In this document: in pieces, positions 11,501 to 17,959 of the stretch
Layout of the letters: each line of letters begins with the position of its first letter
Numbering within the stretch: position 1 is the stretch's first letter
From: Ruminococcus sp.
GTDB lineage: Bacteria > Bacillota > Clostridia > Oscillospirales > Acutalibacteraceae
Length of the DNA: 64,000 nt
Assembly: GCA_017405065.1 (NCBI GenBank)
Contig: JAFRBD010000091.1
Coordinates: 1 to 64,000, forward strand
Direction of reading: 5' to 3'
Notes under the pieces: model-generated
Told to the model about the DNA's origin: nothing
What the model saw: the letters and a program-made list of their open reading frames with translations, nothing else
Database searches by the model: none
Made by a program: the position numbers and the translations under genes

Positions 11501-12170
11501 GGGAAACAGAAGTGCCGGCATCAACTGTAAAAGACTGCTCACTGCCGTTCTGCGCAACGGTCTTATTGTTGACAGTATAACCGATATAAGGAGAAGGTTT
11601 CAGCGTGATGGTAACGCTTGTCTCTTCAGAAACAGAAACGGTAACCGTTCCGGTTTTCTCGGTATTATTCGTACCGTTCGCGGGAGAAGTGACAGTAATG
11701 GTAAAGGTCGCGTCTGAGGCGATCGTATCTCCCTGAGAAACGCCTGCCACGCTCGCGCTGCCGGTAGTACTCAGTGAGTTGAACTTAAGCGGATAACTGG
11801 AAGTGTTCGTAACCGTTACAGTGGTAGTAGTAGCCGCAGCAGCAACTGTGGTCGAATTGCAGCCGCCGGTATCATACTGTTTCGCGCTGGTTGCTTTGAC
11901 CGTCAGCGTATTACTGCTGGCAGAAACAGAACCAGTCGCACCGCTTGTGTTATCACTGCCTGTCGCGACAGAGTATTCATAAATTAGCTTGCCGCTGATC
12001 CAAGTTCCGTCGCCGGATGTAACATTCGCCGATGTATCGGCAACGTCAGCTTCCGCGGCGCCAAAGTCGATACTGATGGCAGGGAATGTCGGTAAAAGGA
12101 TAAACAGTACCAACAAAAGCGCAGCGAAGCGCTTGACGGTACCTCCGAATACAGAATTACGATTATTCAT
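2598..12170 (-). CDS. Giant secreted beta-helix / repeat surface protein (3190 aa)
   Basis: Start ATG at 12170 has GGAGTG upstream. Order seen: signal peptide (about 1-40, hydrophobic LLLVLFILLPTFPA); Ser/Thr-rich beta domain (about 60-200); a segment shared with the downstream paralogue (about 290-640); a long right-handed beta-helix-like region (about 980-1980) built of repeats such as TIDNCTI...YAMFNTGNVGTIKNST; a Listeria-Bacteroides (InlB_B-type) repeat near 2030-2100; seven MucBP-like units of 65-70 residues (about 2100-2850), each with a YSYTFSGW core; and a C-terminal domain (about 2855-3190, starting LQHSLTLDGEIGVNFY and ending AAVAYFG) of a kind common in Ruminococcaceae surface proteins. 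Units 4 and 5 carry homologous helical inserts (about 2325-2440 and 2515-2635). No LPXTG or C-terminal membrane anchor. It sits 23 bp after an Lgt-like gene. Secretion is well supported; binding role is inference. Confidence 0.9.
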   Translation of the reverse strand: MNNRNSVFGGTVKRFAALLLVLFILLPTFPAISIDFGAAEADVADTSANVTSGDGTWISGKLIYEYSVATGSDNTSGATGSVSASSNTLTVKATSAKQYDTGGCNSTTVAAAATTTTVTVTNTSSYPLKFNSLSTTGSASVAGVSQGDTIASDATFTITVTSPANGTNNTEKTGTVTVSVSEETSVTITLKPSPYIGYTVNNKTVAQNGSEQSFTVDAGTSVSLPSISAPSGYKFAGWRVGSNLITGSSFTADAGYDVFPVIVAEGTDTTSANFKVGSTTYTFWEDAVKAAAGSDGKVFVNVETVTLPDNVLDNTLPASGGTYVKPVTGGGVEYILPSSVTLVVPYSTSTTVHTTTPAYSYAARVNPSPFRTMTVPNGAKLTVNGSVSVDSAVSAYGQNGTSANGTPTGPHGKIVMKSGSEMTLNSGANLYCYGYINGDGNIYVKSGAKVYELFQFRDWRGGSATSDIAGNDYRIFPMNQYYVQNVEAPMTLYKGATEYVWSVVNMSSSAYPTKQIEFIGTNGMFKLTGNSTDYITKRYHANVDRLEITAHGDMSLNALNVTVTGLPFIGTIDMQSSQYVLPLNNMEIVIETGTTSIASSQTYGVAFLPGSQLTVNQGATFTVNAPVYFYDEEDWGAYAADSLRMVAVGYSTANGTSAIRTADNLIDAEMDVNGTVNVSNKLYTTEHGAYITSSIGTGVINFTADCATGTDTTYQYTQSGTSCTEHDITVNNAWLQNGDESYSKTVSTGTSTWKYDKPGEHWYRYLVDFKFNNNIVATGYYCENNDTVTYDASWLANLGATASNGTAAISGTDVIVTGVTADSTVTLTGTPAEYIPTFVLSEREYEHYRMYNEGTLDQTTTINGETYYIVDQAGSALAVGTAYTAPTDAAMGVSAENHNDFLWNLSGLSFTSGDPYRGVVPAGAAAGGPVYIYGFYEGVIAHNSWNDQYYPTLIEAFEVLPQDVSATITLLADCGTYEDESGTVAYTAYAANNIKLDLNGHRAIGRIVNNGTFTLDLNGGTFDYHTGATTKAAAYKGMAAVTNSGTMIIRDTVGGGKVTGDALSTASGADGSNVIRNNAGATLTVTGKDRDHLLTIKQANEHEETYNSSYGYYAYNYGIYNRGKITALTYTDICSTQSRTNSVNIYNYDTGVIDLISDSHMFSGGSASIFNYGGTVTMVDGVTIDGKTGITNRNYRTGAIASGYTVTDENKGIINEIENCHIEVGQYAINNNATINTMKDSTFIAHPDSAQADTRGNGSTASEGNTACYTVYNSGNWWYDTNVWKQVDSSSGGYTRVNYYQEDEQYRPSIGEITDCEIYAENTSTSASNGYALTNYGVINKISGTTNVKAYKHPDNAIISTSHYSLVNAGGGIIKSIEGTVNVDATAAYAVTNDSPFTTQINYTYGNKVGGNITYQKNTYGQPATINSITCAGTWSVGSYYALLNQGYIQTINAPSLTLKGNYNVLYNSTGGSNSTYEITKKYTDAATASTEYERDTRYVKNLEKGSTIGTINGITITGKGSKSYYVLNNQGHIGTLSNTTVNFASGATANTSYYVAALNGDSRYAEYTETILTNRTAETDPKLTVSAGKATRYDRDYTYDTPTIDTIDNLTVNSITAYAMRNAGHIGTLKNSTITGTQYALHNYASGPYSERQTTQYYSGSGIFATSKYTSEYSKHYKRNPATITTIDNCTITTPANTYAMFNTGNVGTIKNSTLQAGTTTAKAYALYNGGASTIVGTEREYTCNLEDYFYVTANSTTACTAYWGSGGESKIVTYDYDQPVIDLIGEGNTFKATSTVIANTGKITAIDSGSGTKTTVTGSSAKGSTIYNYSACLDSRTTTTPYTAASAASTSGTAGTAVNSDTLFSGAQIGTIKNVYINANGYGILNGLLTETDISKTLLPTISEIGEGTEIYAHCSTELYHAIANANYAKITEISGGTYTVTKATTNAYRNGYNNAETATLISGGNFKGMAATRANAIYKPDDTNRVVYPAGKKLSTNSHNVTFNNGTTTASGSGYYYITSTSTCTVTFNMQEHGTAPAAQTIESGQKATAPSGYVSGTTTVTESDGKYRFDGWYDDSECTTEFDFNTAITADTTVYAKWTEVYTVTFNDENGTALQTGLVDKGDTPSCDAPTKESTAQYNYTFAGWKSSVDDAVYITLPAATADVTYTATYNSETRGYTVVWKNGDTVLETDENVPYLTPPTYDGATPTKEATAQYSYTFSGWTPIVSPVTGNASYTAVFTETTRTYTVIWKNGNTTLETDENVPYGTTPTYDGTEPTKVGDAQYSYTFSGWSPSVSSVTGNATYTAQFTQSVNKYTVKWVVESGSAPTEEQIKSTVDDIITNHAASIYGAAQAEGGEAWMFLPHVQNVEYYLLDNYFGGGSTPETLYIANKIVAIQENDASVAATAESKWNDAKDTIVEKLLSSHDLLTESETADLNALNTGSSVTVLKTEQVDYGKTPSYTGETPTKEGDAQYSYTFSGWSPEIVPVTGDATYAAQFTQSVNKYTIKWAVEGDSMPTEEQIKETVDAVIADAAQSIYNDARTEGDMAWDLGWFTHEELVKMHLDAGHVGSQESAAYIAKRIIEIVENHSADFSAADALWDSCKDTIVADFAAFSGYTNADTGVTYSGLTAEQKETLEALSGPALTVLKTEQVEYGTTPSYTGDTPTKEGDAQYSYTFSGWSPEIVPVTGNATYTAQFTSTVNKYDITWVDGNGDTLKTEQVEYGETPSYTGDTPTKTATAQYTYTFNNSWSPEVVAVTCAATYTAQFTETTRSYTVTWKNGEDVLKTETLEYGQTPTAPADPTKEKDADYSYTFAGWSTDGESVLSSIPTVTDNATYVAVFSKKSLALQHSLTLDGEIGVNFYIPTDCVDDKTNSTVKLFWGPEDDDNPNHGEATFNINALTDNNNNGLNVVFHANNDEGLNTHNPIAKAKINGEFYQFTAFVAAKQMADEVTLQIKNGNTPVKTDTYRVADYCSEVIENTGGKIYDKMHAKDPEHMNETKFKNLQELCKAMLTYGAKAQDQFSYNNNEDNYADKDLKDYSYKYSCSAEQFASYYTSDYASGAGEMAYYGSSMQLEAETTYTVWLRYTNAGYEPPEATATVGGQSVTVEKMPVEGDYDAYYVRYNILNLPANLLTQDITVSYNGVKKTYNAKTYFYVALYTGNDTLKETVKSLYNYNQAAVAYFG

Positions 12171-12193
12171 ATCACATCACTCCATACTTCACG

Positions 12194-12931
12194 TCAGTGT
12201 TTTTTCTTTGCGGATGCTTTCCTTCGGTTTCTTTCCTTTACCGTAGCGTACCACGCGGTGCCGACCAGTCCGGCGAAGAGCGCCCAGAGGGCAAGCTCGG
12301 AAATACCGAGAAAGAGTTTTTCATTATCTCTTGCGAATTCGAGAAGAAAACGACTGTAGCCGAACAGCATCAGCATCAGCGGGAAGTTCAGTCCGTCGGG
12401 GACGAAATTCTGCTTTTTCTCTCTCATAAATATATATATAACGATGCCTACCGCGACCAGCGCTTCAATCGGCTGGTTTGGGAAGGTATTAACGCCCAAC
12501 TGATGATTATAGATACCGGGCTCCCACGGATATCCGTGACAACAGCCCTCGAAAATACAGCCGAAGTGGGATACGCCGTGCTGAACACAAATCAGCGGAG
12601 CGATATAGTCGCACATCGTCTTGTAATCGAGCTTCATGATCTTGCATACGGGATAGGCAAACACCGGAACCCATACAAAGATACGGACGATATTGTTGCC
12701 GCCCCATTGCTTGAAGCCGGTCATCACCCAGTAGAGGAAGAACATCCAGACAAAGCTGAGTAGATATACGATGATGACAAAAGGTATTGATTTTCGGAAT
12801 TGCAGTTTATAGTTTTTGCTGTGCAGAAAGGCAAATACAAAAACTGCCACTGTACCTGCGTAGAAGAAAATATTATATAGCAAAGAGTTAAGTCCCTGCT
12901 CCTCTACGGCGTGCATTATTTGGTTTATCAT
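12194..12931 (-). CDS. Lgt-family membrane protein (prolipoprotein diacylglyceryl transferase-like)
   Basis: 245 residues with about six or seven hydrophobic segments and a basic tail (NRRKASAKKKH). The central HGVSHFGCIFEGCCHG (about 118-133), followed by PNQPIEALVAVGI and later LMLFGYSRFLLEFARDN, matches the layout of the Lgt family, whose signature contains a conserved H and GRIGNFINGE-like loop. Here that loop is the Cys-rich variant GCIFEGCCHG, and the usual Arg before the glycine is not evident. Canonical Lgt moves diacylglycerol from phosphatidylglycerol to the lipobox cysteine of prolipoproteins. Because of the divergent loop this may be a paralogue with another acceptor. The start has GGAGGG 11 nt upstream. 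It lies immediately before the giant surface-protein gene, so co-transcription is likely. Confidence 0.7.
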   Translation of the reverse strand: MINQIMHAVEEQGLNSLLYNIFFYAGTVAVFVFAFLHSKNYKLQFRKSIPFVIIVYLLSFVWMFFLYWVMTGFKQWGGNNIVRIFVWVPVFAYPVCKIMKLDYKTMCDYIAPLICVQHGVSHFGCIFEGCCHGYPWEPGIYNHQLGVNTFPNQPIEALVAVGIVIYIFMREKKQNFVPDGLNFPLMLMLFGYSRFLLEFARDNEKLFLGISELALWALFAGLVGTAWYATVKERNRRKASAKKKH

Positions 12932-12988
12932 TGGTATCGATACCCTCCAAAATTACATTCTGATCCAATATTATACCTATTCTAATAT

Positions 12989-13017
12989 AGAATACCACAC
13001 TTCACATGCCCCCGCAA
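12989..13017 (-). promoter_or_regulatory. Probable promoter of the Lgt-like / giant protein operon
   Basis: Minus strand: -35 TTGCGG (13012-13017), 17-bp spacer, -10 TATTCT (12989-12994), about 58 bp upstream of the Lgt-like start. Confidence 0.55.
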
Positions 13018-13144
13018 TAGTGCATTTTTTACCAAACCGCTATTCTAATAATACAATATTATCGACATTTTTTACAAAACCGACGGATCGAAGGGAAAAA
13101 TAATCGTTTTTTTCTGTCAACAACACTTTATATTATTCAAAAAG

Positions 13145-13173
13145 CAAAAAAAGCCTCCCCGTTCAGGAAGGCT
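13145..13173 (-). terminator. Terminator of the SNF2 helicase gene
   Basis: Minus strand: AGCCTTCC and GGGAGGCT form the stem around TGAACG, followed by a run of T. It begins about 9 nt after the helicase stop codon. Confidence 0.8.
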
Positions 13174-13181
13174 CTTGTAGA

Positions 13182-15317
13182 TTATTCTCTGCTTTGCGCT
13201 ATCTGTTCCGCCTGCATGATGCTGTTGATCGAGGCGTTGTCCAGCTCGAGGGTGTCGTCGGCGGCTTTGCTCTCGTCGGCGAAGGCGTCGAATTCCGCTT
13301 GCTTCTCGGCAAGGATATTGATGATCCGCTCGTCGACGGTATCGTCGCACAAAAGACGGTAGACCAGTACCGACCGCGCCTGTCCCATGCGGTAGGCGCG
13401 GGAGATCGCCTGATTCTCGATGCTGGGCTTTATCTGCGGCTCGCACAGGATGACGACCGAGGCGCTCTGGATGTTCAGCCCCGTGCCGCCGGACTGGATC
13501 TGCGCGACCAGCGCGCTTCCGGCGGGCGCTTTGTCGAATTCGTCGATGATCTCCTGCCGCCTTGCGGGGCTGACCGAGCCGGTGATCGGCTCCATGCAGG
13601 TATCGCCCAATAATCCCGCGACCTTCGCGCCCGTGTCGAGGAAGAAGGAGAAGATCAGCACCTTGCGCTCCTCCTGCCGCGCTTCTTCGATCAGCTCCAG
13701 CATCCGCTGCGCCTTTGAGGATTGGGACAGATCGTCTACATTCCATGAGACGCGCCTCGCCGCCATGAAGTTCTGCTCCGCGATCGCGTCCTTGTAGACC
13801 GCCTTCTCGGCGGGCGTCAGATCGCACCACTCGTAGCTCTCCACCAGCTCGGGCAGCTCGGTGAGGACATCCTCGCGCTTGCGGCGGTAATACACCGGCG
13901 CGACAGCCTCGCGGAACTGCGGCGCGGAGGAAAGCGACAGCATGGGCTGTATCTCTTTGGACACGTTCTGATTGAGGATCGCGATCAGGGTCGCCATCTC
14001 CCCTACCCGGTTCTCCAGCGCGGTGCCGGTCATGAACAAGAGACGCTCGGCATGAGCGCAGAGCTTCTTGACGTTCTGGGTGCGCTGTGCGGAGGGGTTC
14101 TTGATATAATGCGCCTCGTCCACCGTCAGCATCGTGAAGCGGAAAGCGGGATCGAGTTCGAATACAGCGGTGGTCTCATAGGTCGTCACCGCCACGCCGC
14201 CGTGATCGATCCAATCCTGCACCGCGGCGGTTTTCTGATTGCCGTGCACCTTGATGACGGGCAGGTCGCTGTGCTTTGCGATCTCGCGGCACCAGTTGGT
14301 CAGCACCGACGCGGGACAGACCACGGCGAAATGCGTAGCGCCCTTGTTGCGCAGATGCACCATCACGGCGATCGCCTGAACGGTCTTTCCTAAGCCCATC
14401 TCGTCGCCGAGCAGGATGCGCCGCTGCGCCACAGCGTACTTCACGCCCCACTCCTGATAGCGGCGCAGGGTGCAGCTGAGTCCGGTGAGGTCGAGCTGGA
14501 CGTCGGCGATATTCTCCGCCAGCTCCTCGGGCAGACCGTAGACCTCTTCCCCGCCGCCGACCACGTCGGGCACGACGGCTTCGAGGATATTGATGTATGT
14601 AATGCTGTCGGATGAAATGTCCGCCCACGCGTCCCCGGCGGTGACATACGCCGCGCCCTGCACCGAACGCAGGCGGTTTTCCAGCTCGGCGGTATTGCCG
14701 TCGGACAGAATGATATTCAGCGCGTCGTATGCCGACTGCGCGCGCTCCTTCTTGTCAGAGGAAGAGAACAACCATCTCAGACCGCCTGTGGCGGGCTTGA
14801 GGTCGCGGATCGCATTTTCGATCTCGCGTCCGTAATCCGCGCGGAAGCTGTCGGCGGCTTCTATCGCGGGCAGCAGGCGCTTGTATTGGTACAAGGAGGT
14901 CACCAGCGCGGTCGCCTTCGGATTCCTGTCGTCGGCGCTCAGGCGGATCCTCACGCCGCTTTTGGCGGTATTCGCCAGCGCCTGCGCCTCCTGCCGGATC
15001 ATCCGCGCGCCCTCGGGGCTGATGCCGTTGATCGCCGAGATGCGATATTCCGGGGCGTTCAGCACGTCCGCGACCGTATGAAAGCCCGCGTCGTGCAGCA
15101 TTTTGACGCGGATGCCCTTTTTGTCACGGTTCAGTTCATCGACCGGCACGCTTGCCAGAAGCTCCCGCGAGCTGTCGCCCGCCATCGCCGACGCCGACGC
15201 CTGTATCGCCGCGCGCTGACGCTGTGCCATCGTTTCGAGCCGCTCCATTTTTGCTTTCAGATCCTGCCAGCGCCGCTGCAGCCGCTTTGCGTCGCCGGAT
15301 GAAAAATCTCTTGCCAT
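13182..15317 (-). CDS. SNF2-family DEAD/DEAH helicase (stand-alone)
   Basis: 711 residues. Helicase core: motif I GDEMGLGKT (about 310-318), motif II DEAHYIKN (about 400), motif III LFMTGTALENR (about 428), and in the second RecA domain SGGTGLNIQSAS then QAISRAYRMGQ (motifs V and VI). These define SNF2/Rad54-type ATP-dependent DNA translocases. The N-terminal 300 residues contain a coiled, basic segment (RRWQDLKAKMERLETMAQRQ) and a helix-hairpin-helix-like stretch near residue 95-115 (ISAINGISPEGARMIRQEA), suggesting DNA contact. No SWIM zinc finger precedes it and no methylase, nuclease or defence partner is adjacent; it is monocistronic with its own terminator. A role in DNA repair or chromatin-like remodelling is inference from the family. 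Confidence 0.85.
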   Translation of the reverse strand: MARDFSSGDAKRLQRRWQDLKAKMERLETMAQRQRAAIQASASAMAGDSSRELLASVPVDELNRDKKGIRVKMLHDAGFHTVADVLNAPEYRISAINGISPEGARMIRQEAQALANTAKSGVRIRLSADDRNPKATALVTSLYQYKRLLPAIEAADSFRADYGREIENAIRDLKPATGGLRWLFSSSDKKERAQSAYDALNIILSDGNTAELENRLRSVQGAAYVTAGDAWADISSDSITYINILEAVVPDVVGGGEEVYGLPEELAENIADVQLDLTGLSCTLRRYQEWGVKYAVAQRRILLGDEMGLGKTVQAIAVMVHLRNKGATHFAVVCPASVLTNWCREIAKHSDLPVIKVHGNQKTAAVQDWIDHGGVAVTTYETTAVFELDPAFRFTMLTVDEAHYIKNPSAQRTQNVKKLCAHAERLLFMTGTALENRVGEMATLIAILNQNVSKEIQPMLSLSSAPQFREAVAPVYYRRKREDVLTELPELVESYEWCDLTPAEKAVYKDAIAEQNFMAARRVSWNVDDLSQSSKAQRMLELIEEARQEERKVLIFSFFLDTGAKVAGLLGDTCMEPITGSVSPARRQEIIDEFDKAPAGSALVAQIQSGGTGLNIQSASVVILCEPQIKPSIENQAISRAYRMGQARSVLVYRLLCDDTVDERIINILAEKQAEFDAFADESKAADDTLELDNASINSIMQAEQIAQSRE

Positions 15318-15359
15318 TTATCTTCACTCCTGCGTATTCAGAGGTTGAAACTGCCCAAA

Positions 15360-15421
15360 TAAACCCTCAGTCACCTACGGTGACAGCTCCCTAAGGAAAA
15401 GGAGGCTTTGGGCTTCGCAAT
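15360..15421. repeat. Intergenic repeat, CCCTCAGTC / GACAGCTCCC family
   Basis: Contains CCCTCAGTCACC-TACGGTGACAGCTCCCT and ends GGGCTTCGCAATAAC. Related copies lie at 37582-37736 and 61922-61979. Confidence 0.65.
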
Positions 15422-15431
15422 AACTGGTTTC

Positions 15432-15466
15432 AAAAAAGAAAGGTAATGCCGTCTGACATTACCTTT
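15432..15466 (-). terminator. Terminator of the DUF4358 lipoprotein gene
   Basis: Minus strand: AAAGGTAATG pairs perfectly with CATTACCTTT over an 8-nt loop and is followed by CTTTTTT, 10 nt after the stop codon at 15476. Confidence 0.85.
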
Positions 15467-15475
15467 GATTGCCGC

Positions 15476-15946
15476 TTATGATACCGCGCCGATCGCCTTT
15501 TTATAGTCAGCCTTCATGGCGCCGCTGTTCTCGCTGATAAACAGCGAAACATAGTTGTTGTCGACGTCCACGGATGAATTTTCCACGATGACATACTGCT
15601 CGGGGTTATAGTTCTTGGTCTCGTTCAGCTTTGAATCGCGGCGGTTGTTCAGCGCCTCGGCGATACGGTCGGCGGCGTCCTTGCCGGTCGCCTGGATCAT
15701 CACGATCTCTTCCATATCGACGCCGGAATTGTTGATGCCGCCCGCGAATTCCTTGACGTCCTCTGCCGCGATACCGTAAAAGCGGTTCAGATCGGCAGCG
15801 TCGGTGAATTCCACCAGATCGGTGATGGTATAGGTCGTCTTCATCTCGCTGAAAATGTCGCTCAGGGGCTTTGCATTACTGCCGCAGCCGCACAGAGCAG
15901 CCGCTAAAACCGCGACCAGAGCGATCACACAGATAATTCTTTTCAT
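15476..15946 (-). CDS. DUF4358-type lipoprotein (copy 1)
   Basis: 156 residues with a lipoprotein signal peptide: MKRIICVIALVAVLAAALCGC, lipid-modified Cys21 expected. The mature part has the DUF4358 pattern: a short N-terminal helix, ADLNRFYGIAAEDVKEFAGG, a beta strand IVMIQATG, a helix RIAEALNNRRDSKLNE, and a final strand NYVSLFISEN. Start is preceded by AGGAGGTATAT. It follows the SGNH-hydrolase lipoprotein gene by 58 bp on the same strand and ends at a clear terminator. A paralogue is encoded at 18883-19347. The function of DUF4358 proteins is not known to me; they are small surface lipoproteins of Clostridia. Confidence 0.8.
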   Translation of the reverse strand: MKRIICVIALVAVLAAALCGCGSNAKPLSDIFSEMKTTYTITDLVEFTDAADLNRFYGIAAEDVKEFAGGINNSGVDMEEIVMIQATGKDAADRIAEALNNRRDSKLNETKNYNPEQYVIVENSSVDVDNNYVSLFISENSGAMKADYKKAIGAVS

Positions 15947-16004
15947 ATATACCTCCTGTAATCGGATGAACCCGCCGCGGGCAAAACCACACGGCGACAG
16001 CTCA

Positions 16005-16778
16005 TTATGCGTTTTCCTTCAGATAATTCGCCCACATCTCACAGGCGGCGTCGGTGAAGTGCAGCCCCATCGAATCGGGGTCGCTGCAGTATTCATCCGG
16101 CAGATTGCCGTCCTGATCCGCCACGGCGGAAAAAACGTCCAGATACTTATAATGGTTCTGTCCGCAATACTCCTTCAGCATACCGTCAAATTCCTTGACC
16201 AGCGTATTGTTGAAGGTCTCCATCTCGGCGGACTTGATCATCGGGGTGACAGACTGGATGTAGATATGCGCGTCGGGGGTCTTCGCGAGGATATCCGCGA
16301 CCAGCTCCTTGCAGCTGTCCATCGCGCCCTGCGTACCGTAGAGACCGATATCGTTCATGCCCAGCATGATGAAGACGTTCTTCTTGCCGGTCAGCTCGGA
16401 ACATTCCTCTACACGGTGCGTCGCGCCCTGATAATAGGGATGCACCGCCTCGGGATCGTCGACCGCCCACAGCGCGTTGGTATATCCGAGGCTGCCCGCG
16501 CAGAAGAATTCCGCCGCGCCGAGCGCTTCGGGATGAGAAGCGCAATAGTAGCTGAGCTTTAAGGTGACGCTGTCGCCGACAAACACCGCGTTATCAAACC
16601 ATTCGGCGCTCTTGGGCGAGGTCTCGTCATAACCGTAGTCCGGCGCCTCGGTCGCCTCGACCGCCTGCTCTGCCGGCGCCTCGGTCGCGTTCTGCTTATC
16701 GATGACAGCCTTGCAGCCGCCGAGGATCAGCGAAACACAGATCAGCATGACCATCACGCAAAGGAAAGATCTTTTCAT
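16005..16778 (-). CDS. SGNH/GDSL-family hydrolase lipoprotein
   Basis: 257 residues. Lipobox LILGGC with Cys22, then an acidic Ala/Glu linker, then the hydrolase domain. SGNH blocks visible: GDSV with Ser70 as nucleophile (block I), GMNDIG (block III, the Asn), and a C-terminal DSMGLHFT whose Asp/His complete the triad in the family. Such enzymes remove acyl or acetyl groups from glycans or lipids; the substrate here cannot be read from sequence. The expected site of action is the outer face of the membrane. It is the first gene of a pair with the downstream DUF4358 lipoprotein. A TATAAT lies about 60 nt upstream at 16819-16824 but without a clear -35. Confidence 0.85.
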   Translation of the reverse strand: MKRSFLCVMVMLICVSLILGGCKAVIDKQNATEAPAEQAVEATEAPDYGYDETSPKSAEWFDNAVFVGDSVTLKLSYYCASHPEALGAAEFFCAGSLGYTNALWAVDDPEAVHPYYQGATHRVEECSELTGKKNVFIMLGMNDIGLYGTQGAMDSCKELVADILAKTPDAHIYIQSVTPMIKSAEMETFNNTLVKEFDGMLKEYCGQNHYKYLDVFSAVADQDGNLPDEYCSDPDSMGLHFTDAACEMWANYLKENA

Positions 16779-17032
16779 GGAATACTGTTCATCTCCAAAA
16801 ATGCAAGCAGATCATTATTATACCGGTTTTCAATAGAAAGCAGACCGATAAGAATGGCGGGCTTTTACGGAAAAACAATATAATTTGACATACTTCTACA
16901 TGATGTGGACAAAGTATAGCACAAGGAAAACACGATATACTTCTTTTTTGGAATTATAATATTGGTGATTTTAAATAAATTTTGAATTGTTTTGCCAAAA
17001 TACCGCATGTGGTATCGATCGGAACAAACGCC

Positions 17033-17959
17033 TCATCCAAAGTGACAACGCCGCTGATCTGCCGCGCTTCCCTGCTGTATATTATGAACCTCCAAGGTAT
17101 GGTTTATGAAATTCAGCACCCGCTTCTTATCGGCGCTCCACAGCGGCGCAAGGAGCGTCCGTTTGTCGCCGTCGCCTGTCAGGCGATATATCACGACGTT
17201 TTCAGGCAAAACCTCCATACAGCGGCACAGGAGCTGCGCATATTCCTCGAACGTCAGCGTTTCAAACACGCCTTTGCGGTATTCCCGAGCCAGATCCGTT
17301 CCCTCGATCACGTGCAGCAGCTGCAGTTTGATCCCGTCGGTCACCTGTCCGACATAGGAAACGGTCTTTAGCATCATTTCCTCCGTCTCGCCGGGCAGAC
17401 CGAGGATCACATGGGTCACGACCCCGATCCCCGCTTGATGCAGGGCTTTGACCGCCTCATCGTAGACGGACAGCGGGTAACCGCGCCTGATATAAACGGC
17501 GGTTTTCTCATGGATGGTCTGCAGCCCCAGTTCGACAGTCACCGGCTTTTTCATATTGATCTCTTTGAGCAGCGAGATCACCTCGTCCGGCAGACAGTCG
17601 GGACGGGTGCCGATCGAAAGCCCCGCGATCTCATCGGGCGCGATCGCCTCCTCATACAGCCGCCGGAGCGTATCGACGTCGGCATACGTATTGGTGAACG
17701 GCTGAAAGTAGGCAATATAGAGGTTATCGGAGGTCTTGGCACTCACCCGGCGCTTCGCCCGCTCGAGCTGTTCGGTCACGGACAGCGCCGCGGATGCTGC
17801 AAACTCACCCGATCCGCCCGCGCTGCAAAAGATACATCCGCGGTCGCCGAGCGTGCCGTCGCGGTTGGGACAGGTCATCCCGCCGCTGATCGCGAGACGG
17901 TAGACCTTTTTGCCGAATATTTTGTGATAATATTCGTTTAAAGAATAATAGTGCTTCAT
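17033..17959 (-). CDS. TIGR01212-family radical SAM protein (YhcC-like)
   Basis: 308 residues. The N-terminus NEYYHKIFGKKVYRLAISGG is typical of the family, and the iron-sulfur cluster cysteines are C30, C42 and C45 in TCPNRDG...GCIFCS, the spaced variant of CxxxCxxC used by TIGR01212. Further landmarks are IAYFQPFTNTYA, GLSIGTRPDCL, VELGLQT and HVILGLPGE. The reaction is unassigned to my knowledge. The start codon overlaps the stop of the upstream alpha/beta hydrolase gene by 4 bp (ATGA), so the two are translationally coupled. Confidence 0.85.
   Translation of the reverse strand: MKHYYSLNEYYHKIFGKKVYRLAISGGMTCPNRDGTLGDRGCIFCSAGGSGEFAASAALSVTEQLERAKRRVSAKTSDNLYIAYFQPFTNTYADVDTLRRLYEEAIAPDEIAGLSIGTRPDCLPDEVISLLKEINMKKPVTVELGLQTIHEKTAVYIRRGYPLSVYDEAVKALHQAGIGVVTHVILGLPGETEEMMLKTVSYVGQVTDGIKLQLLHVIEGTDLAREYRKGVFETLTFEEYAQLLCRCMEVLPENVVIYRLTGDGDKRTLLAPLWSADKKRVLNFINHTLEVHNIQQGSAADQRRCHFG

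Noticed and set aside
16779..17032. tRNA or small RNA in the 254-nt gap
   Set aside because: No cloverleaf, TTCGA loop or strong hairpin; only AT-rich promoter-like sequence was seen.
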